This document shows, in pieces, positions 5,027 through 8,647 of a stretch of 8,647 nucleotides of DNA (the first letter of the stretch is position 1; every line of letters starts with the position of its first letter). The position numbers and the translations under genes were made by a program. The notes under the pieces were generated by a model that saw only the letters and a list, made by a program, of their open reading frames with translations, was not told the DNA's origin and did no database searches. The stretch comes from Iamia sp035765045. Lineage in GTDB: Bacteria > Actinomycetota > Acidimicrobiia > Acidimicrobiales > Iamiaceae. The stretch lies in NCBI GenBank assembly GCA_035765045.1, contig DASTYI010000151.1, positions 1 through 8,647 on the forward strand. The letters run 5' to 3'.

Positions 5027-5827
5027 GTGGCGTACCAGGTCCAGACCCCGGTCTTCGACGGGCCCTTCGACCTCCTGCTCCACCTGATCCTCCGGGAGCA
5101 GGTCGATCTGTACGAGGTCTCGCTGTCGGACCTGGTCACGGCGTACCTGGCCGAGCTGGAGCGGATGGAGGGCCTCGACCTCGAGATCGCCACCGAGTTC
5201 CTGCTGATCGCGGCCACCCTCGTCGAGCTCAAGGCCCGCCGGCTGCTGCCGGGCGATGCCGAGGTCGACCTCGACGACGAGCTGGCCCTGTGGGAGGAGC
5301 GCGACCTGCTCCTGGCCCGGCTGCTCGACTGCAAGACGTTCAAGGACGCCTCGCAGGTGCTGGCCGGCCTGGCCGACACCGCGGCCCGCTCGTGGGCCCG
5401 CCGGGCCGGGCCCGAGGACCGCTTCCTCGACCTCACGCCCGACTGCCTCGACGGCGTCACCCCCGACGACCTGCGGTCCGCCTTCCTGCGGGCCAGCGCC
5501 CCCCGGCCCGTGCCCCGGGTCGAGCTCGACCACGTCGCCCCCATCGGGCTGTCGGTGGCCGAGGCGGTGGCCGAGCTGGTCGACGAGCTGCCCCGGGTCG
5601 GCGTCATCGGCTTCCGGGCCCTGACCTCGGCGCTGGTCGAGCGGATCGAGATCGTCGTCCGCTTCCTCGCCATCCTCGAGCTGTGCAAGCAGGGCATGGC
5701 CGACCTCGACCAGGCCGAGCGCTTCGGCGACATCCGCATCCGCTGGACGGGCGGGGTCGACGACGACGAGGACCGGGGCCGCGTGCTCGCCGGTGCCCTC
5801 CGCGGCATCGACGACTACGAGGGCTGA
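5027..5827 (+). CDS. scpA: Segregation and condensation protein A
   Basis: The kleisin subunit of the SMC-ScpA-ScpB condensin complex that folds and separates the chromosome. The 266 residues match the family. The N-terminus, VFDGPFDLLLHLILREQVDLYEV, is the hallmark segment that binds the neck of Smc. EIATEFLLIAATLVELKARRLLP (about 53-75) follows, then the middle region that wraps ScpB. The C-terminal winged helix (about 205-250: VERIEIVVRFLAILELCKQG, ERFGDIRI) binds the Smc head. GTG 5027 is chosen because it begins AYQV just before the conserved segment and lies 7 nt after the -10-like box; the in-frame ATG 5015 lies within that box. It leads the scpA-scpB-rluB operon, and its stop shares one base with scpB's ATG (TGATG). 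Actinobacterial scpA often follows a parA-like gene, which is absent here. Confidence 0.95.
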   Translation: MAYQVQTPVFDGPFDLLLHLILREQVDLYEVSLSDLVTAYLAELERMEGLDLEIATEFLLIAATLVELKARRLLPGDAEVDLDDELALWEERDLLLARLLDCKTFKDASQVLAGLADTAARSWARRAGPEDRFLDLTPDCLDGVTPDDLRSAFLRASAPRPVPRVELDHVAPIGLSVAEAVAELVDELPRVGVIGFRALTSALVERIEIVVRFLAILELCKQGMADLDQAERFGDIRIRWTGGVDDDEDRGRVLAGALRGIDDYEG

Positions 5828-6468
5828 TGGAGGAGCTCTCGGTCGAGGCTCGCCGGGCGCTGGAGGCCATCGTGATGGTGGCGGCCGACCCGGTGCCGCC
5901 GCAGATGCTGGCCCAGCTGCTGGAGATCTCGGTCGAGCGGGTCGAGGAGGCCTGCGCCGCCCTGGCCGCCGAGTACGAGGCCCAGCAGCGGGGCTTCGTC
6001 CTGGTCCGGGTGGCCGGCGGCTACCGCTACCAGAGCCACCCCGAGGCCTCGCCCTACGTCGAGCGCTACGTGCTGGAGGGGCAGTCGGCCCGGCTGTCGA
6101 ACGCGGCGCTGGAGACCCTCGCCATCGTGGCCTACAAGCAGCCGCTGTCGCGGGCCCAGGTCGCCTCGATCCGCGGCGTCAACGTCGACGGCGTGATGCG
6201 GACGCTGGCCCACCGGGGCCTGGTGGCCGAGGTCGCCCGGGACCCGGGGCCGGGCCAGGCGGTGCTCTACGGCACCACGCCGCTGTTCCTCGAGCGGCTG
6301 GGGATCGACTCGCTCGACGACCTTCCCGCCATCGCCGCCTTCGTCCCCGGGGCCGACGTGGTCGAGGCCCTGGAGCACAGCCTCCGGGTCAGCGACGACC
6401 CCGTCGCCGAGCCCACCGAGGACACCGACGACGCGCCCGCCGAGGATGCCGGTGACGGGGGAGCCTGA
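5827..6468 (+). CDS. scpB: Segregation and condensation protein B
   Basis: A 213-residue partner of ScpA in the SMC condensin complex. Two winged-helix domains are visible. The first spans about 1-80 (SVEARRALEAIVMVAADPVPPQMLAQLL, then FVLVRVAGGYRYQSHPE), the second about 90-170. The second holds the family signature LSNAALETLAIVAYKQPLSR, IRGVNVDGVMRTL, and YGTTPLFLERLGIDSLDDLP. The C-terminal tail after residue 185 is acidic and probably disordered (PTEDTDDAPAEDAGDGG). The ATG overlaps the scpA stop by one base, a coupling suited to subunits needed in fixed ratio. The 3' end overlaps the next gene, rluB, by about 23 bp in another frame. Identification is firm. Confidence 0.95.
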   Translation: MEELSVEARRALEAIVMVAADPVPPQMLAQLLEISVERVEEACAALAAEYEAQQRGFVLVRVAGGYRYQSHPEASPYVERYVLEGQSARLSNAALETLAIVAYKQPLSRAQVASIRGVNVDGVMRTLAHRGLVAEVARDPGPGQAVLYGTTPLFLERLGIDSLDDLPAIAAFVPGADVVEALEHSLRVSDDPVAEPTEDTDDAPAEDAGDGGA

Positions 6469-7192
6469 CGGCCGCATCCGGCTCCAGAAGGTGCTGGCCC
6501 AGGCCGGGCTGGGCAGCCGCCGGGCCTGCGAGGAGATGATCGCCGACGGCCGGGTGACGATCGACGGCGAGGAGGCCCTGCTCGGCGATCGGGTCGACCC
6601 GGCGACGGCGGTGGTCGAGGTCGACGGGGTGCCGATCGGGATCCGGCCCGGCTCGGTCTACTACCTGCTCAACAAGCCGGCCGGGGTGGTCACCACGGCG
6701 GACGACCCGCAGGGCCGGCCCGTCGTGGTCGACCTGGTGCCGGCCTCGCCCCGGGTGTTCCCCGTCGGCCGGCTCGACCTCGACACCGAGGGCCTGCTGC
6801 TGCTGACCAACGACGGCGACCTCACCCACCGGCTGACCCACCCGTCGTTCGGGGTGGAGAAGGAGTACCTCGCCGAGGTCGAGGGCGCCCCCAACCGGGG
6901 GGCGCTGCGCCGGCTGCGGGAGGGCGTGACGCTGGAGGACGGCCCGACCGCCCCGGCCACCGTCGGCGTCGTCGGCCCGTCGGTGCTGCGGATCGTGATC
7001 CACGAGGGCCGCAACCGCCAGGTCCGGCGGATGGGCGAGGCCGTCGGCCACCCGGTGCGCCGGCTGGTCCGCACCCGGATCGGCCCGATCACCGATCGCA
7101 CGCTCAAGCCGGGGGAGTGGCGCGAGCTCACCCAGCCCGAGGTCCGCGCCCTCGAGCGCGCCGCCGCCGAGCCGGCGCAGGACGACCCCTGA
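6446..7192 (+). CDS. rluB: 23S rRNA pseudouridine synthase, RluB type
   Basis: A 248-residue enzyme of the RsuA/RluB/RluE/RluF family that converts uridine to pseudouridine in rRNA; RluB modifies a site in the peptidyl-transferase part of 23S rRNA. An S4 RNA-binding domain is at about 10-60 (IRLQKVLAQAGLGSRRACEEMI, GRVTIDG). The catalytic domain has LLNKPAGVVTT (74-84) and the key motif VGRLDLDTEGLLLLTNDG, whose first Asp after GRL is the nucleophile Asp111 (codon 6776-6778). The ending VIHEGRNRQVRRM is also typical. LLLLTNDG and genome context (after scpAB) favour RluB over RsuA. The start is uncertain: ATG 6446 overlaps scpB by 23 bp, while GTG 6452, two codons on, has GAGG about 6 nt upstream. 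It is the last gene of the operon. Confidence 0.93.
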   Translation: MPVTGEPDGRIRLQKVLAQAGLGSRRACEEMIADGRVTIDGEEALLGDRVDPATAVVEVDGVPIGIRPGSVYYLLNKPAGVVTTADDPQGRPVVVDLVPASPRVFPVGRLDLDTEGLLLLTNDGDLTHRLTHPSFGVEKEYLAEVEGAPNRGALRRLREGVTLEDGPTAPATVGVVGPSVLRIVIHEGRNRQVRRMGEAVGHPVRRLVRTRIGPITDRTLKPGEWRELTQPEVRALERAAAEPAQDDP

Positions 7193-7208
7193 CCTGCGGA
7201 TAGGGTCG
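7183..7208 (+). repeat. Inverted repeat linking the rluB stop and the aroH -10 box
   Basis: CGACCC (7183-7188) pairs with GGGTCG (7203-7208), leaving a 14-nt loop that includes the rluB stop (7190-7192). The 3' arm covers most of the TAGGGT hexamer of aroH, so this could be a weak end signal or an operator. The 6-bp stem may be chance. Confidence 0.25.
7201..7206 (+). promoter_or_regulatory. -10 box of a leaderless promoter for aroH-aroA
   Basis: TAGGGT, identical to the hexamer before the HD gene at 3063, ends 6 nt before ATG 7213. It predicts transcription starting at the aroH start codon. No -35 box and no Shine-Dalgarno sequence are seen. Confidence 0.55.
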
Positions 7209-7212
7209 GCCC

Positions 7213-7581
7213 ATGGCCCTTGCGGTGCGAGCCCTCCGGGGCGCCACGACCGTCGACGTCGACACGCCCGAGCACATCGAGGAGCGCGTCGTCGCCCTCA
7301 TGGACGCGCTCCTGGCGCGCAACGACGTCGACCACGACGACCTGATCAGCATCCTCTTCACCGCCACCGAGGACGTGGTCTCCACCTTCCCGGCCACGGC
7401 GGCCCGCAAGAGCGGGCTGGGCGACGTGCCGCTGATCTGCGCCCGGGAGCTGTCGATCACCGGGGGCACGCCCATGTGCATCCGGGTGATGGTCCACCTC
7501 ACCACCGAGCGGTCCCGCACCGAGCTGCACCACGTCTACCTGGAGGGCGCCCGCGGCCTCCGCGACGACCTGCCCGACTGA
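7213..7581 (+). CDS. aroH: Chorismate mutase, AroH class
   Basis: This enzyme turns chorismate into prephenate, the first step toward phenylalanine and tyrosine. The 122 residues match the trimeric AroH fold best known from Bacillus subtilis, not the all-helical AroQ class. Residues aligned by eye with the B. subtilis active site are Arg9 (ALRGATTV), Cys76 and Glu79 (ICAREL), Arg91 (MCIRVMV), Tyr109 (HHVYLEGA) and Arg117 (GLRDDL). SITGG (81-85) is also conserved. The position of B. subtilis Lys60 is Thr62 here (FPATAAR). ATG 7213 is supported by the leaderless promoter box just upstream. It sits 20 bp after rluB and 2 bp before aroA, probably forming its own aroH-aroA transcript within the larger cluster. 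Confidence 0.95.
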   Translation: MALAVRALRGATTVDVDTPEHIEERVVALMDALLARNDVDHDDLISILFTATEDVVSTFPATAARKSGLGDVPLICARELSITGGTPMCIRVMVHLTTERSRTELHHVYLEGARGLRDDLPD

Positions 7582-7583
7582 GC

Positions 7584-8647
7584 GTGCAGGACCCGTACCC
7601 GGTCGAGCCCCTGGCCGCGCCGCCCGCCGGCGTCGAGATCCGGGTGCCCGGCGGGCGCAGCATCACCAACCGGGCCCTGGTGGCGGCGGCGCTGGCCGAC
7701 GGCACCTCGACCCTCCACGGCGCCGGGCTGAGCGACGACAGCGAGGCGATGATCGACTGCCTGCGGGCCCTCGGCGCCACGATCACCGTCGCGGGCACCG
7801 ACGTCACCGTCGTCGGCGTGGCCGGCCGGCCGACGGGCGACGTCGACGTCTTCACCCGCCTCTCGGGCACGACGTCGCGGTTCGTCACCGCCGTCGCCGC
7901 CCTGGCCGACGGACCCGTCCGGATCGACGCCCACCCGCCGATGCGGGCCCGCCCCATGGGCGACCTCATCGACGCCCTCCGCGCCCTCGGCGTCACCGTC
8001 GAGGAGCGGGGCGAGCCCGGCCACCTCCCCCTCACCGTCACCGGCCCCATCACCGGCGACGTGGTCGAGGTCCCCGGCACGGTGTCGAGCCAGTACATCT
8101 CCGGCCTGCTCCTGGCCGCCGGCGGGCTGCCCGGCTCCGACGGCTTCACCATCGAGCTGGCCGGCGAGCATCTGGTGTCGGCGCCGTACACGTCGATGAC
8201 GGTCCACGTGATGGAGGCCTTCGGCCAGCTCGTCGCCGTCACCAGCCGGTTCGACGTGGTCGGCGACGGCTACCTGCCCACCGAGTACGCCGTCGAGGCC
8301 GACGCCGCCACCGCCGCCTACGTCCTCGCCGCGGCGGCGATCACCGGGGGCACCGTGACCGTGCCCGGGCTGCCGACCGCCGACCTCCAGGCCGACGTCG
8401 CCCTGGTCGACGTGCTGGAGGCGATGGGCTGCACGGTCACCTGGGCCGGCCGGGACGTGACCGTGACCGGGCCCGACGGGCCGCTGCGGGGGGGCACCTT
8501 CGACCTGACCGCGTACTCGGACATGGCGCCGACCGTGGCGGTGCTCGGGGCGTTCGCCGACGGGCCCGTCGAGGTCACGGGCGTGGGGTTCATCCGGGGC
8601 AAGGAGACCGACCGGATCGCCGCCTCGGTGGCCGAGCTGCGCCGCAT
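7584..8647 (+). CDS. aroA: 3-phosphoshikimate 1-carboxyvinyltransferase (EPSP synthase), 3' end outside window
   Basis: EPSP synthase joins phosphoenolpyruvate to shikimate 3-phosphate, the sixth shikimate-pathway step. GTG 7584 lies 2 bp after the aroH stop; 354 codons are present of about 420-440, and the frame is open to the window end. Family landmarks are SITNRAL (26-32), SGTTSRFVTA, MRARPMGDLIDAL (Arg equivalent to E. coli Arg124), GTVSSQYISGLLL (Ser-Ser-Gln), APYTSMT (Tyr200 equivalent), EADAATAAYVLAAAAI (Asp242 equivalent), YSDMAPT (Asp313 equivalent) and IRGKETDRI (Lys340-Glu341). The odd point is the first active-site motif. The usual PGSKS is VPGGRS here, placing Arg25 (codon 7656-7658) at E. 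coli Lys22, which contacts both substrates. All other key residues seen are intact, so I expect an active enzyme. MurA is excluded by the KETDR and SSQ motifs and by context. Confidence 0.95.
   Translation, partial: MQDPYPVEPLAAPPAGVEIRVPGGRSITNRALVAAALADGTSTLHGAGLSDDSEAMIDCLRALGATITVAGTDVTVVGVAGRPTGDVDVFTRLSGTTSRFVTAVAALADGPVRIDAHPPMRARPMGDLIDALRALGVTVEERGEPGHLPLTVTGPITGDVVEVPGTVSSQYISGLLLAAGGLPGSDGFTIELAGEHLVSAPYTSMTVHVMEAFGQLVAVTSRFDVVGDGYLPTEYAVEADAATAAYVLAAAAITGGTVTVPGLPTADLQADVALVDVLEAMGCTVTWAGRDVTVTGPDGPLRGGTFDLTAYSDMAPTVAVLGAFADGPVEVTGVGFIRGKETDRIAASVAELRR

Noticed and set aside
4216..6468. A 750-codon open frame across trpS, scpA and scpB on the plus strand
   Set aside because: Only its last 214 codons (from 5827) are a real gene, scpB. 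The upstream part is antisense to trpS and out of frame with scpA, with Arg/Gly/Pro-rich low-complexity translation typical of GC-rich shadow frames.
1560..7105. Asp codon GAT seemingly concentrated in the context GATCG (for example 1562, 2733, 6588, 7093)
   Set aside because: By my count about 5 of 12 Asp-Arg pairs use GAT, which is higher than elsewhere but too few to claim a codon-pair or DNA-motif preference from one window.
1..8647. parS, dif or LexA sites, and CRISPR-type direct repeats
   Set aside because: Read through by eye for spaced repeats and the known consensus shapes; none was convincing. Scattered GTCGAAC-like words lie inside conserved coding sequence.

Overview
This is a very GC-rich, gene-dense chromosomal window. 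Its strongly G/C-ending codons, frequent GTG starts and gene families point to an Actinomycetota bacterium. A lineage near Acidimicrobiia is my guess from the overall style and is not proven. The genes are mainly housekeeping. I found no CRISPR array, insertion sequence, phage gene, rRNA or tRNA, and no obviously new defence or metabolic system.

Layout: (1) 1-2644 (+) is the 3' part of an operon: pyrG (CTP synthase, 5' end outside the window), a Nudix ADP-ribose pyrophosphatase-like gene and a XerD-type tyrosine recombinase. Their junctions are 3 bp apart or overlap by 4 bp, and the run ends at a hairpin over the xerD stop. (2) 2645-3572 (+) holds two short separately promoted genes: a TraR/DksA-like protein with a reduced zinc finger, and an HD-domain phosphohydrolase-like protein. 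(3) 3576-4553 (-) is trpS, convergent with the HD gene (3 bp between stops) and divergent from a small three-helix membrane protein (4655-4981, +). (4) 5027-7192 (+) is scpA-scpB-rluB, with overlapping ends. (5) 7213-8647 (+) is aroH (chorismate mutase) followed 2 bp later by aroA (EPSP synthase, 3' end outside the window).

How it fits together: pyrG-Nudix-xerD and scpA-scpB-rluB follow the gene order I remember from other actinobacteria such as Mycobacterium tuberculosis. There a ParA-family gene sits near scpA. No parA is present here; the space holds traR/dksA-like, HD, trpS and membrane-protein genes. XerD (dimer resolution) and ScpAB (condensin subunits) both serve chromosome segregation. 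aroA and aroH are steps of the shikimate/chorismate route, making EPSP and converting chorismate to prephenate.

The most notable non-coding signal is a repeated promoter layout. Five transcription-unit starts (traR/dksA-like, HD, trpS, scpA, aroH) have a TANNNT -10-like hexamer only 6, 6, 8, 7 and 6 nt before the start codon. This predicts leaderless mRNAs, whereas the small membrane protein has a clear Shine-Dalgarno sequence. The most notable coding oddity is an Arg at the normally invariant active-site Lys of AroA. There is no gene-free stretch longer than 300 bases.
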